Positions 39,456 through 48,843 of a DNA stretch of 64,000 nucleotides are shown piece after piece; the stretch's first letter is position 1, and each line of letters starts with the position of its first letter. A program made the translations under genes and the position numbers. The stretch comes from Pseudoalteromonas xiamenensis. Its GTDB lineage: Bacteria; Pseudomonadota; Gammaproteobacteria; Enterobacterales; Alteromonadaceae. The notes under the pieces are model-generated. The model saw only the letters and a program-made list of their open reading frames with translations, was not told the DNA's origin and searched no databases. Location: contig NZ_CP099917.1 in NCBI RefSeq assembly GCF_030994125.1, positions 2,560,001 through 2,624,000 on the forward strand. The letters are read 5' to 3'.

Positions 39456-39887
39456 ATGTTTTATCCTATGAAAAAAATTACTTTAGAACATCACACTGAT
39501 GAGGTTGCCTCCTTTCTAAGTCAGCAACTCATTGCCTTCAATCGTGCTCATTGGGACGTCACCGTCAAAGAAGCCATCTCGGCCACGTTACGCGATGAAC
39601 AGGAACAAATTATTGCCGGATTGTCAGGCATGACTTTTGGTAACTGGTTGCACATTGAACGGCTCTGGGTGAGTGATAGTTTACGAGGACAGGGAATCGG
39701 TTCGGAATTACTCCAAATTGTTGAAGATGAAGCAATTGTACGAGGATGCCGGTTTGCACTGCTGGATACGCTCGAGTTTCAGGCAAAACCGTTTTATGAG
39801 CGCCATGGTTATCAGGTTGAGTGGGTTCAAACGCAATACCCACTCAATGGACAAAAATATTTCATGACGAAAACGTTAGTCCCCTAA
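39456..39887 (+). CDS. GNAT-family N-acetyltransferase
   Basis: 143 residues. The acetyl-CoA-binding motif is LWVSDSLRGQGIGSELLQIV with the R/Q-x-x-G-x-G core RGQGIG; later GCRFALLDTLEFQAKPFYER and GYQVEWV complete the GNAT fold. The substrate is unknown. The start could be ATG 39456 or ATG 39468 (MKKITLEHHTDEV); neither has a clear ribosome site and the first lies directly after the porin terminator. Confidence 0.85.
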   Translation: MFYPMKKITLEHHTDEVASFLSQQLIAFNRAHWDVTVKEAISATLRDEQEQIIAGLSGMTFGNWLHIERLWVSDSLRGQGIGSELLQIVEDEAIVRGCRFALLDTLEFQAKPFYERHGYQVEWVQTQYPLNGQKYFMTKTLVP

Positions 39888-39907
39888 ACGGACCTCTTTG
39901 CATGGCG

Positions 39908-40429
39908 TTAAAGGTTACTAATTAACGCACTAAGCTCTTCTTTGATGGTCTCATTTCTTACTACACCTTTTTCGACATCAAAGTTGTCGTAAAAACTTGG
40001 TACTGAATAAGACGCTTTGACGTCAGCTGCAAAGAAGGGGGCTGAACCAACGGCTTGGGCTAGAACGCTTTTTGCACCACCAGGGCCTGGTGATGCCGAT
40101 AACAAAATCATTTTCTTGTTTTGATATACTTTTTGGTTGATGCGTGATGCCCAATCAAAAATGTTTTTATACGCCGCGGTATACGAGCCGTTGTGCTCAG
40201 CGAAAGACACCACAATGACATCCGCTTCGCCAATTTTATTGAAAAAGCGCTGGGCTTGTTCAGGGATCCCAGATTCAGTCTCGCGATCTGAACTGTAAAT
40301 TGGCATTTCAAAATCGTTAAGATCTACGACATCGACATTGGCATTCGGAATCAGCGAGGCGACGTACGTTGCAAGTTGTTTGTTGATAGATTGACGACTA
40401 CTGGTTGCGGCAAAAGTTAATACGTTCAT
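39908..40429 (-). CDS. NADPH-dependent FMN reductase family protein
   Basis: 173-residue flavodoxin-fold protein. The phosphate loop region is MNVLTFAATSSRQSINKQLA, and VVSFAEHNGSYTAAYKNIFD and SASPGPGGAKSVLAQ are family motifs. Such proteins reduce FMN, quinones, azo compounds or chromate. A strong GAGGAGA lies seven bases before ATG 40429. The gene is divergent from a LysR gene with 85 bases between starts, so it is probably that regulator's target. Confidence 0.88.
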   Translation of the reverse strand: MNVLTFAATSSRQSINKQLATYVASLIPNANVDVVDLNDFEMPIYSSDRETESGIPEQAQRFFNKIGEADVIVVSFAEHNGSYTAAYKNIFDWASRINQKVYQNKKMILLSASPGPGGAKSVLAQAVGSAPFFAADVKASYSVPSFYDNFDVEKGVVRNETIKEELSALISNL

Positions 40430-40514
40430 GGTGTTCTCCTCAAGTTGTTGGAATACAGTCTACATTAGTGTTTAATGGTTATTAATAGAGTAAAAGGTAA
40501 CTCACTATTTCCAT

Positions 40515-41411
40515 ATGACTATTAATAATCTATTTGAGGGAATTCCGGTTTTTGTTCAAGTTGTTAAAAGCCGAGGTTTTGGTGCTGCTGCCGACGTGTT
40601 GGGATATTCCAGTTCACACGTAAGTAAAACCATCAACAAGCTGGAAGGGCGTTTGGGCGTCAGATTGATGAACAGAACCACCCGCACTTTGGCATTGACG
40701 CCGGAAGGTGAAGCGTTTTATCAGCAATGCCTGTTGTTAATGCAAGAAGCAGAAAACGCATTGAATTTGGTAAATCAAGAAGATCAAATACCTAAAGGTG
40801 AGTTGAAAATAAGTTGTCCAATTGGTTTAGCACATTCACACCTTGAACCTATCCTCGCCAACTATTTACATAAGTACCCAAATGTCAGCCTAGATTTAGA
40901 CTTAAGTGATAAACACATCGACTTGATTGCGGAAGGCTATGATTTGGTCATCCGAGCGACCGCACAACTGCCGGAATCGAGCTTAATATGTAAAAAGATA
41001 TATGCCACGGAAATTATTACCGTAGCCTCAATAGGCTATATAGAACGTTTTGGACGGCCGCACCACCCGCGAGAATTATCTCAGCATCACTGCATTTGTT
41101 ACAGCAACTTAAAAACACCTGGACGATGGTTGTTTACGCATAAAAACGGTGAGACGTTTGACGTAAATGTGAAACAAAAAATTCGATGTAACAATGGTCA
41201 AATGGAAACACAAATGGTGCGCTCCGGGCTTGGGATTTCGCGGCTACCCAAATTTTATCTCAAAGAGGCGTTAGACAAGGGCGAACTTGAAATTTTGTTT
41301 GAGGACTTTGAACGACCAGAAGTCTCTGTTTACGCGCTGTATCCTAGTCGTAAACATCTGTCGGCCAAAGTAAGACGTTTCATCGATATGTTAAGTGAGG
41401 AACTCACGTAA
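40515..41411 (+). CDS. LysR-family regulator
   Basis: 298 residues. The winged HTH reads FGAAADVLGYSSSHVSKTIN, then KLEGRLGVRLMNRTTRTLAL, the CrgA/AaeR-like subgroup that has SSS(A/H)VSK. The effector-binding domain runs from about residue 90. It is divergent from the NADPH-FMN reductase gene and ends at a bidirectional terminator. Confidence 0.9.
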   Translation: MTINNLFEGIPVFVQVVKSRGFGAAADVLGYSSSHVSKTINKLEGRLGVRLMNRTTRTLALTPEGEAFYQQCLLLMQEAENALNLVNQEDQIPKGELKISCPIGLAHSHLEPILANYLHKYPNVSLDLDLSDKHIDLIAEGYDLVIRATAQLPESSLICKKIYATEIITVASIGYIERFGRPHHPRELSQHHCICYSNLKTPGRWLFTHKNGETFDVNVKQKIRCNNGQMETQMVRSGLGISRLPKFYLKEALDKGELEILFEDFERPEVSVYALYPSRKHLSAKVRRFIDMLSEELT

Positions 41412-41433
41412 GCGCTAGTTGTTATGAGTACAT

Positions 41434-41468
41434 AAAAGCCAACCCATTTATACATGGGTTGGCTTTTA
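41434..41468. terminator. bidirectional terminator between LysR and S46 peptidase genes
   Basis: AAAAGCCAACCCA / TGGGTTGGCTTTT 13-base stem with a short loop. Confidence 0.9.
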
Positions 41469-41475
41469 TCAACAG

Positions 41476-43713
41476 TTATTTAGCGTCGTGAACGATGTCC
41501 ATTTCACTCAATAAATTGTGTGCGCCATGAACGTGTTCCATTAGCCACAAGACATAACGGATGTCTACGTGAATAGCACGCGTGATCTCTGGATTGAAGT
41601 ACCAATCTTTCGTAATAGATTCGTAAGTAGAGTCGAAATTAAGACCCACTAATTCACCTTTTCCATTCATAACAGCAGAACCCGAATTACCGCCAGTTGT
41701 ATCCGCACTTGATAAAAAGTTTACTGGAACGGAATTGAACGGTACAGGCTTCGTCACTTCGCATCCGAAGATCTTACAAGCAAACGACTGTGCTGCTGGA
41801 CGTTCTAATGTATTGTAGAAGTAACCCGCTGTTTTACCTTCTTGATACGCACCAACGATGTCCTCAGGCGCATTGAAAGGGAATGGACCTTTTTTCGCAA
41901 TTAAGCCGCGAACGGAAGTAAATGGGGTTTTGTAAACGCCATCTTTTGCTTCATAGCCATCTACCGAACCGTAAGTGATACGCAATGTGCTGTTGGCGTC
42001 AGGGTACACTGGCTTACCTTGCGATTTGTTATAGGCAATGATGGCGTTCATGTATGCTGGACGAACGACAGACATGGCGCCTTCCAGATCTTTTTCCTGT
42101 TTTTCTAACTGCATGGAAGTGTCAAAAAGAGCGACGGCAACTTTGATAAACGGATCGTCACTGGTTTGGAATTCTTCCGGTGTTTTTTCCATCCACGCTA
42201 AACGACCTTCATTCGTTGTCAATGAGGTTTTACCGTACATAGGAGACAGTTTGGTAATCAGTGTCTCTTTGGATTGATTCGCTTCGAGCTCAAGTGCACT
42301 ATCAAGCGCGGTGACACGCGTCTGCGCTGGTTGAGCTAAATATTCAGCTAATTGTTCCGCCCACATCGTTACGTCCATGGTTGGATGGAAACTCTTATCC
42401 ATACGCGTTAAACGCGCCGCGAACATCTTTAAATCACGTTCTTGATAGCCAATTTTTCGTTCGCTATCTGGTTTTTGGTTTTCAACAGACAGACGATATA
42501 AACGCATTGCGGTTGTGAGGAGATCGCTGCTTCTGGCAAAAGCAAAATAGTAGTTTTGGCGCGTAAACGCATGTTCTTTTTCTAGCTGAACGCGTAACCC
42601 ATCGATGGCAGTTTTGAAGTGTTGGTGTTCCGGGTTAGCCGCAATCCAAGCTAATAGCGCGTCTTCTTGGGCTTGTTTAATGGCATGAATATCGGTGACT
42701 TTAAAGCCATCTAAAAGGCCTTGGAGTTTCTTCATGCGGTTGTTATAGCTCTTAACACGAGACGCGTATTTTACCTTGATGTCAGGGTTTTCGGCACTCA
42801 ATGCATCAATGGTATTGATGATTTGTGTGTACGTTTTTACCATCGCTGGATACTGCCAGTCGGCTGCAAACTGGATCTCATTTGCTAGGCGGTAACGGCT
42901 TGTGCGGCCTGGGTAGCCCGCGAGTAAAATACCGTCACCCTTTTTCACGCCATCCGCATTAACTTTTAAGAAGCTTTTTGGTTCGTAAGGTACGTTGTCT
43001 TCGGAATAAGGTGCAGGCTTACCATCTTTTCCTACATAGGCGCGAATAAACGAGTAATCACCTGTGTGACGCGGATATTCAAAATTGTCGATGTCACCAC
43101 CATAGTTGCCCACGGATTCTGGTGGCGCGTAAACTAAGCGGACGTCTTGGATCATCAATTGTTTAATCAAAAAATATTCCATACCGTGGTGGAAACTGAC
43201 GACTGAGCAGCGGTAGTTTTCATCGGTTTCACATTCTTTGATAAGCGCCTTGCGGTTGGCTTCAATCGCGTCAAAACGCGCAGCTCCCGTGAGCTCAGCG
43301 GCTAAATTACCTGATATTTGCACAGTCACATCGGTAACCGATTCGGTAATATAAAGACGCTCTTGAGGACCAGCCGGCAGTTCTTTGTCTAAACTTTTTG
43401 CTAAAAAGCCTTTCTCGATCAGATTATCGTCTTTGGTTGAATTGTTTTGGATCATGCCATACGCACAGTGGTGGTTGGTCACGACAAGCCCCTTCGGCGA
43501 CACGAATGAGGCAGAGCAATAGCCGAGGCTGACTATGGCATTCATTGGATATTGATTTAAATCCGCCAACTGTTCGCCCGAAATCTCAATACCTTTTTCT
43601 GTTAGTTGTTTTTGGAGTTGAGGAAGTTGATGTGGTTGCCATTGCCCTTCATCGGCGAGAACGTGTTGGCTAAAAACAGCCGCGAGCGCTAAGCCTATCA
43701 GTGTATATTTCAT
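41476..43713 (-). CDS. S46 family dipeptidyl-peptidase (DPP7/DPP11-like)
   Basis: 745 residues. Signal peptide 1-20 (ending HVLA), then DEGQWQPHQLPQL, the usual start of mature S46 enzymes. Catalytic elements are the His in LVVTNHHCAYGMIQ (81/82), the Asp in GDIDNFEYPRHTGDYSFIRA (given in part) and the Ser in TTGGNSGSAVMNGKGELVGL. The long helical insertion (about 280-560) that caps the active site is present. These enzymes remove dipeptides from the N-terminus of peptides in the periplasm. Whether it prefers acidic (DPP11) or hydrophobic (DPP7) residues cannot be decided by eye. Confidence 0.93.
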   Translation of the reverse strand: MKYTLIGLALAAVFSQHVLADEGQWQPHQLPQLQKQLTEKGIEISGEQLADLNQYPMNAIVSLGYCSASFVSPKGLVVTNHHCAYGMIQNNSTKDDNLIEKGFLAKSLDKELPAGPQERLYITESVTDVTVQISGNLAAELTGAARFDAIEANRKALIKECETDENYRCSVVSFHHGMEYFLIKQLMIQDVRLVYAPPESVGNYGGDIDNFEYPRHTGDYSFIRAYVGKDGKPAPYSEDNVPYEPKSFLKVNADGVKKGDGILLAGYPGRTSRYRLANEIQFAADWQYPAMVKTYTQIINTIDALSAENPDIKVKYASRVKSYNNRMKKLQGLLDGFKVTDIHAIKQAQEDALLAWIAANPEHQHFKTAIDGLRVQLEKEHAFTRQNYYFAFARSSDLLTTAMRLYRLSVENQKPDSERKIGYQERDLKMFAARLTRMDKSFHPTMDVTMWAEQLAEYLAQPAQTRVTALDSALELEANQSKETLITKLSPMYGKTSLTTNEGRLAWMEKTPEEFQTSDDPFIKVAVALFDTSMQLEKQEKDLEGAMSVVRPAYMNAIIAYNKSQGKPVYPDANSTLRITYGSVDGYEAKDGVYKTPFTSVRGLIAKKGPFPFNAPEDIVGAYQEGKTAGYFYNTLERPAAQSFACKIFGCEVTKPVPFNSVPVNFLSSADTTGGNSGSAVMNGKGELVGLNFDSTYESITKDWYFNPEITRAIHVDIRYVLWLMEHVHGAHNLLSEMDIVHDAK

Positions 43714-43836
43714 ACATTACCTTGTTTTGACTTTATTCTTTTCGTTGATTATCCATACCTCCGTCGTCGGTACAACTAGATTCGATCAATCCCCAAATTC
43801 GGTGTATGGTTTTGACAGAAACAGTCGGAGGAAGTG

Positions 43837-44466
43837 ATGGAAGCGAATTTCTGGCATCAAAAGTGGGCAAAAGGCGAAATTGGTTTTCATGAAGGTGAAG
43901 TAAATCAATTGCTTGAAAAACATTTTAGTACGCTTAATATACAGCCTGCTCAAACGGTTTTCGTTCCGTTATGCGGAAAAACTCGAGACATAGCTTGGTT
44001 TTTGAAAAAACAACAGCATGTTGTGGGGGTTGAATTAAACGAAGCGGCTGTTTGCCAATTGTTCGACGAGCTGGGTCAAGCACCCGACGTGATTGCGGTT
44101 GGTGAATTAGTTCGATTTAGTGCGCCAAATGTAGTGGTATACGTCGGGGATTTCTTCAAGTTGACCCCAGAACACGTTGGATACATTGATGTGGTCTATG
44201 ATCGCGCCGCGCTGGTGGCGTTACCAGAGACGATGCGAGCGGCTTACTGTGCGCATCTGCTGCACGTCACACAACAAGCAAAACAACTCCTTATCACTTT
44301 CGAATACGATCAATCGCGTTTTTCAGGACCACCATTTTCCATTTCAGAGCAGCTTGTGGAGCGATATTATGCGAAAGCGTTTACGATACTCTCCTTGGAA
44401 AGTAAACCGGTGAAAGGGGGGATCCGAGGAATAGACGCGTTAGAAACGGCATGGTCACTTCGTTAG
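43837..44466 (+). CDS. tpm: thiopurine S-methyltransferase
   Basis: 209-residue SAM-dependent methyltransferase. FWHQKWAKGEIGFHEGEVNQ and VFVPLCGKTRDIAWFLKKQ are the TPMT hallmarks, followed by VVGVELNEAAV and VVYDRAALVALPE. Bacterial members methylate thiopurines and convert selenium or tellurium oxyanions to methylated forms. GGAGGA ends four bases before ATG 43837; a GTG at 43834 is too close to it. It converges on trkH with only 17 bases between. Confidence 0.93.
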   Translation: MEANFWHQKWAKGEIGFHEGEVNQLLEKHFSTLNIQPAQTVFVPLCGKTRDIAWFLKKQQHVVGVELNEAAVCQLFDELGQAPDVIAVGELVRFSAPNVVVYVGDFFKLTPEHVGYIDVVYDRAALVALPETMRAAYCAHLLHVTQQAKQLLITFEYDQSRFSGPPFSISEQLVERYYAKAFTILSLESKPVKGGIRGIDALETAWSLR

Positions 44467-44483
44467 TTGACCTGTTCTGTCAG

Positions 44484-45938
44484 TTAGCTCCGCCAAAACG
44501 TACGAGAGAAAAGCACAAAAACGGTAAAGTACTCTAAGCGGCCGAGCAACATAGCGCCAGATAAAAACCAAGTGCCTAAGTCTGACACTGGCTCGAAATT
44601 GGCGCCCACTTGACCAAAACCCGGACCCAACACGTTAACGCACGCGGCGACAGCGGAAAATGCACTCCAAAAATCCAAACCAGTTGCCATCAACATCATC
44701 GTCAAAATTAAGCTGGAGGCTGCTGCGAAAGACATGAATGCCATGACGGCGTAGCGAACATCTTCGGTGACCGCATTGCCTTGATATTTTATGGTGATAA
44801 TCGCTCTAGGGTGAACCAATTGTTTGAGGTTTTTATTGATCACTTTAGCGGTAATAATATTGCGAATGATTTTATTGCCGCCCGCCGTTGACCCCGCACA
44901 GCCCCCCAAGTAACCCGCGAAAATGAGGAAAAATCCGGCAGCAACCGGCCAATCAGTAAAACCTGCCGCACCAAAGCCAGTACTGGTAATAAACGAAATA
45001 ACGTGGAACGCTGAAAAGCTAAAGGATTCAAGTGATGAACTGTAAATGTCTTTTTTCACCAAAAAGATAGCGAGCACAATGGATAAAAATAAGACAATCA
45101 GCAAAAATATTTTGGTTTCTTCATCGCGAATATAGCCACGTAAATTTCGTTGATACACCACACGAAAATGTAGGCCAAAATTGATAGCACCAATGAGCAT
45201 AAAAACATTAGAAATCCAAAGCAATAAATGGCTTTCGTAGTGCCACATGCTGGCATCGTGAGTCGAAAAACCGCCCGTAGAAACCGTAGTTAAACTATGG
45301 GCGATAGCATCGAAGGCGGTCATACCACCAAGGTAATACGCGATTGCGCAAGCAATGGTGATAACGATATACACACTCCATAAATAGTGTGCAGTGTGTG
45401 CAACACGCGGTGAAAGTTTGTCGTCTTTCATCGGGCCTGGGGTTTCTGCTTTTAGCAGTTTCATTCCCCCGACGTTAAGCATCGGCAAAATTGCGACAAC
45501 GAAAATAACAATACCTAAACCGCCCATCCACTGAAGAAATTGCCGATACAGTAAAAACGTTTGAGGCATCTCATCAAGGCCGGACAGTACGGTAGCGCCC
45601 GTCGTAGTCAAGGCGCTAATGGATTCAAAAACCGCGTCGGTAAAACTGATTTCGGTGACTAACATGATAGGAAAGGCACCTAAAATACCTGCCACTAACC
45701 AAGTCACACAGGCGTAAATTAACGCATCACGAAAATTCGCTTTGGATAAATCAAGCCCTCGATAGTTATAGAAAATTAAGCCACCTACAATCAGCATCGA
45801 CAACGATGGCATCAAAAAAGCCCCAATCACGTCATCGACGAAAACCATCATTGAAAGCATCGCGAAGATAAATTGGACGACCCCCATCCATAAAATGGGC
45901 ATCGCCAATAATCGTAGCGTGATTTTGGTGTGAAGCAT
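44484..45938 (-). CDS. trkH: TrkH-family potassium uptake protein
   Basis: 484-residue K+ translocating subunit with four pore-loop repeats: ISALTTTGATVLSGL, HSLTTVSTGGFSTHDAS, ISFITSTGFGAAGF and CVNVLGPGFGQVG. The central Gly of each forms the selectivity filter. I take ATG 45938, which shares one base with the kdpE-like stop (TAATG); the longer frame to 45971 would start inside that gene. It would require a TrkA-like cytosolic partner, which is not in the window. Linkage to KdpDE-like regulators suggests potassium- or turgor-controlled expression. Confidence 0.92.
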   Translation of the reverse strand: MLHTKITLRLLAMPILWMGVVQFIFAMLSMMVFVDDVIGAFLMPSLSMLIVGGLIFYNYRGLDLSKANFRDALIYACVTWLVAGILGAFPIMLVTEISFTDAVFESISALTTTGATVLSGLDEMPQTFLLYRQFLQWMGGLGIVIFVVAILPMLNVGGMKLLKAETPGPMKDDKLSPRVAHTAHYLWSVYIVITIACAIAYYLGGMTAFDAIAHSLTTVSTGGFSTHDASMWHYESHLLLWISNVFMLIGAINFGLHFRVVYQRNLRGYIRDEETKIFLLIVLFLSIVLAIFLVKKDIYSSSLESFSFSAFHVISFITSTGFGAAGFTDWPVAAGFFLIFAGYLGGCAGSTAGGNKIIRNIITAKVINKNLKQLVHPRAIITIKYQGNAVTEDVRYAVMAFMSFAAASSLILTMMLMATGLDFWSAFSAVAACVNVLGPGFGQVGANFEPVSDLGTWFLSGAMLLGRLEYFTVFVLFSRTFWRS

Positions 45939-46642
45939 TAAGCCTCGCTTTGTGGCGTCAACGCTTGGCAAACAAACCGATAGCCAATTCCCGGTTCGGT
46001 TTTAATAAATCGAGGAGCATCTGCATCGTCATCTAACTTTTTGCGCAATTGCGTAATTAGTACACGCAAATAATGAGAGTCTTCAGTGTGGCTTTGACCC
46101 CAAATTTCGCTAAGTAGCTGATTTTGCGTTAACAATTGATTCGGTGCTTGTGCCAATCGGATCAACAAGGCGAACTCTTTTTTTGTCAAACTGGTTGTTA
46201 CGCCGTCAATAGTTACTTTTTGATCCTGCGTATCAATGCTGATCCCTTCAAAATGCAGCATAGACGGAGTAGGTTGGTAGTTAATATCTCGAAGCAGTAC
46301 TTTAATGCGAGCGACAAGTTCTTTGACACCAAAAGGTTTGCTCAAGTAATCGTTCGCGCCACCTTCCAGTAGCTTAATTTTCTGCGCCTCTTCATCGCGT
46401 GCCGTTAAAACTAGAACAGGAACACGGCTACTTTGTCGAAGTTCACGAAGCACTTGATAACCATCTTGATCCGGCAGACCTAAATCGAGAATGATGAGGT
46501 GGGGCTTCTCATCATTGAACATTTGCAGGCCCTCTTTGGCGGTAGTTGCTTCAACGCAAGTGAAGCCTTCCGCGTGCAAAGAAATTCGGATAAAGCTTCT
46601 AATTTTTGGTTCGTCATCAATGACTAATATTTTCTTGTTCAT
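45938..46642 (-). CDS. KdpE-like OmpR-family response regulator
   Basis: 234 residues. Receiver domain: VIDDEPKIRSFIRISLHAEG, phosphoacceptor Asp in LIILDLGLPDQDGYQ, Lys in NDYLSKPFGVKEL. Winged-helix output domain: LTKKEFALLIRLAQAPNQLL, then HYLRVLITQLRKKLD and EPGIGYRF. Close to KdpE in overall look. It overlaps the kinase gene by four bases (ATGA) and trkH by one base, so all three are one translational unit. Confidence 0.92.
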   Translation of the reverse strand: MNKKILVIDDEPKIRSFIRISLHAEGFTCVEATTAKEGLQMFNDEKPHLIILDLGLPDQDGYQVLRELRQSSRVPVLVLTARDEEAQKIKLLEGGANDYLSKPFGVKELVARIKVLLRDINYQPTPSMLHFEGISIDTQDQKVTIDGVTTSLTKKEFALLIRLAQAPNQLLTQNQLLSEIWGQSHTEDSHYLRVLITQLRKKLDDDADAPRFIKTEPGIGYRFVCQALTPQSEA

Positions 46643-47676
46643 GCGTTACGCTCCATTGTCGGCAGCACGATTTGCATCGTACAGCCACGTTGACTTTCTA
46701 CTACCTGCAAGGTACCACCATGTGCTTCTACTATGCCTTTCGCAACGTTGAGACCAATCCCTGAGCCACCTTCCCCTGAATCACCAGAACGGGTGGTGTA
46801 AAACAGCTCAAACACTTTTTGCTGTTTGTCTTTAGCTATCCCAGCGCCCAAATCGATGATATTAATTTCTGTCGATTTATCTGTGCTTTGCGCTTCAATC
46901 GTCACTTTACTGTCTTTCGGTGAATACTTTAAGGCATTATCGACCAAGTTATAAATGGCTTGCTCAAGTAAGCTGTCTTGGATCTCTACCGGCTTAAGTG
47001 CACCGAGTTTAGACAGTGCGATACGGGGCGTATTGAGTCGTTGGGCAACTCGCTCTAGTATCGGCCAAACGGATTGAGGGCTGACTGTTAAGGAAATGGC
47101 TTTGTGGCTTAATTTTGTCGCTTGTAAAAGGTTTTCTACATAGTGATGCAGTCGATGACTTTCATCTAAAGCATCGTCTATTAATTCGGCTTGTTGCTGT
47201 TTATCAATCTTATTTTGGTATTCTTTAAAGGTTGATAAGGAACCAATAATGGTCGCCAGTGGTGTGCGCAAATCGTGTGACACACTCAGTAATATACCAG
47301 AGCGGATTTCCGCTTGTTTGAGCGCTTCACTTTGTTCGCGATAATGGTCGGCAAATGCACTGGTGGTTAAGGCAATCGTTAAGAAAATCAACGTGTTCAA
47401 GATGTCCTCTATATCCGCCATGTGCAGAGAATATAAAGGCTCTGTCGCGAAGTAGTTAAATACTAAAGCACAAATAATACTCGCAATTACCGCAGAAACG
47501 CGGTTCGCAGTGATTGAGACAATAATTACGGCCATTTGCAGAATAAGCAAGACACCCGTTTTAGGTAAAAAAAGGGCTTCAAGGGAAATAGCCACAACAG
47601 AAAAAATCAGCACGATGCCTGCTGACATGGCGTAACTTTGCTTAGTACTGCGAGGCGCAAGTAGCGTTTCAAACAT
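46639..47676 (-). CDS. short KdpD-like sensor histidine kinase
   Basis: 345 residues. It begins with the four-TM DUF4118 segment of KdpD (about 18-109), then the dimerisation box SVSHDLRTPLATIIG (H134), N box LVDNALKYSPKDSKV, G1 DLGAGIAKD and G2 GSGIGLNVAKGIVEAHGG. The large N-terminal KdpD sensor and Usp domains (about 370 residues in E. coli KdpD) and any GAF domain are absent. Potassium sensing must therefore differ from E. coli KdpD. First gene of the kinase-regulator-trkH operon. Confidence 0.92.
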   Translation of the reverse strand: MFETLLAPRSTKQSYAMSAGIVLIFSVVAISLEALFLPKTGVLLILQMAVIIVSITANRVSAVIASIICALVFNYFATEPLYSLHMADIEDILNTLIFLTIALTTSAFADHYREQSEALKQAEIRSGILLSVSHDLRTPLATIIGSLSTFKEYQNKIDKQQQAELIDDALDESHRLHHYVENLLQATKLSHKAISLTVSPQSVWPILERVAQRLNTPRIALSKLGALKPVEIQDSLLEQAIYNLVDNALKYSPKDSKVTIEAQSTDKSTEINIIDLGAGIAKDKQQKVFELFYTTRSGDSGEGGSGIGLNVAKGIVEAHGGTLQVVESQRGCTMQIVLPTMERNA

Positions 47677-47803
47677 AAATAAATCGCTGATTTTTTTCTT
47701 ATCTAACTACACTATAGCGACAATGTTAAAATCAACCGAGTCTAGACGCTGCTAAATTTTCGATAAAATTGGTAAAAGGCGTCAAAGCTCGCTGCCATTT
47801 GGG

Positions 47804-48694
47804 TTAGGAAATCAGTAGCCGTCGCCCCGCATGCGTGATCGCTTCGATCACATGATTCAGTTCATCATTGTTTAATTGCCAATGGTGCAGATAAAAAGGC
47901 ACGGGCATGGTTTTCTCTGGGGCAAGAGAAACGAGTTCTCCAGACGCTAAATAACGTGCCGCTTGCAATTCCGGGATCAACGCGTAGCCTGCATCAGCCA
48001 GCACAAGACGTTCAAACGATTCAACGGAAGGAAACGTATGATACGGGACGTGTTCTTGGCTAATGTCGAAATATTTCTCCATAAAATCAAAGGTTAGGTC
48101 ATCATCTCGGTCATAAATTGCGGTCGGAGCAACTTTGAGTGTTTGTTTGGTCACTCCTTTTTGGAAAAACTGTTCAATAAACGCGGGACTGGCAACTAAC
48201 ATATAAATCATCTTGCCTAAATATACAGATTTTGCACCTTGCAGCGGTGTAGGGTGGGTCGTGATAACGGCTTGAGTTAATCCTTGTTTCATCAAATTGA
48301 TGGTTTGGTCTTGATCTGCTTTAACTAAATCGAAGGTGTAGCGATACGTTTTTAGCAGTGGCTCAAGTGCTTGCCAAAACCACGTTGACAGAGAATCAGC
48401 ATTGACGCCAATCGTAAAGTTGATTGGTCCACTTTTATGTTCAAAATTTAAATCTCGCTCAAGTTGATTTTCAAGAAGCTCCAATTTTTGTACATGCTGC
48501 AACACTTTGAAGCCTGCTTCAGTTAAGCGAAGAGGGGTGGTACGCACGATAAGCGTCTGCCCAACGTACTCTTCTAAATGACGGATCCGTTGTGATACGG
48601 CGGACTGGGTAATGTGTAAATGACGCGCGGCGAGTTCAAAGTTTTGTAATTTCGCAACGGCAGAGAAAGCTTGTAATTGTTTATTTGCCAGCAT
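47804..48694 (-). CDS. argP: LysR-family regulator ArgP
   Basis: 296 residues. The HTH reads LQNFELAARHLHITQSAVSQ, followed by RIRHLEEYVGQTLIVRTTPL, very like E. coli ArgP/IciA. It lies divergent from the LysE/ArgO exporter gene (149 bases between start codons), the arrangement in which ArgP activates argO with arginine and silences it with lysine. The effector domain is full length. Confidence 0.9.
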   Translation of the reverse strand: MLANKQLQAFSAVAKLQNFELAARHLHITQSAVSQRIRHLEEYVGQTLIVRTTPLRLTEAGFKVLQHVQKLELLENQLERDLNFEHKSGPINFTIGVNADSLSTWFWQALEPLLKTYRYTFDLVKADQDQTINLMKQGLTQAVITTHPTPLQGAKSVYLGKMIYMLVASPAFIEQFFQKGVTKQTLKVAPTAIYDRDDDLTFDFMEKYFDISQEHVPYHTFPSVESFERLVLADAGYALIPELQAARYLASGELVSLAPEKTMPVPFYLHHWQLNNDELNHVIEAITHAGRRLLIS

Positions 48695-48843
48695 GATTAT
48701 AAATATATCTAATGATATTTAAATTTGTTTAATTATATTTCAAAAATACACGTTGTTACACTGCCTCACAAGGTCAGGTTTACCTTCAATCGTCTATCAA
48801 AGTGCGAGCAAATTGAGGGGGGTGAATAGGTTTGGGGTATTTA

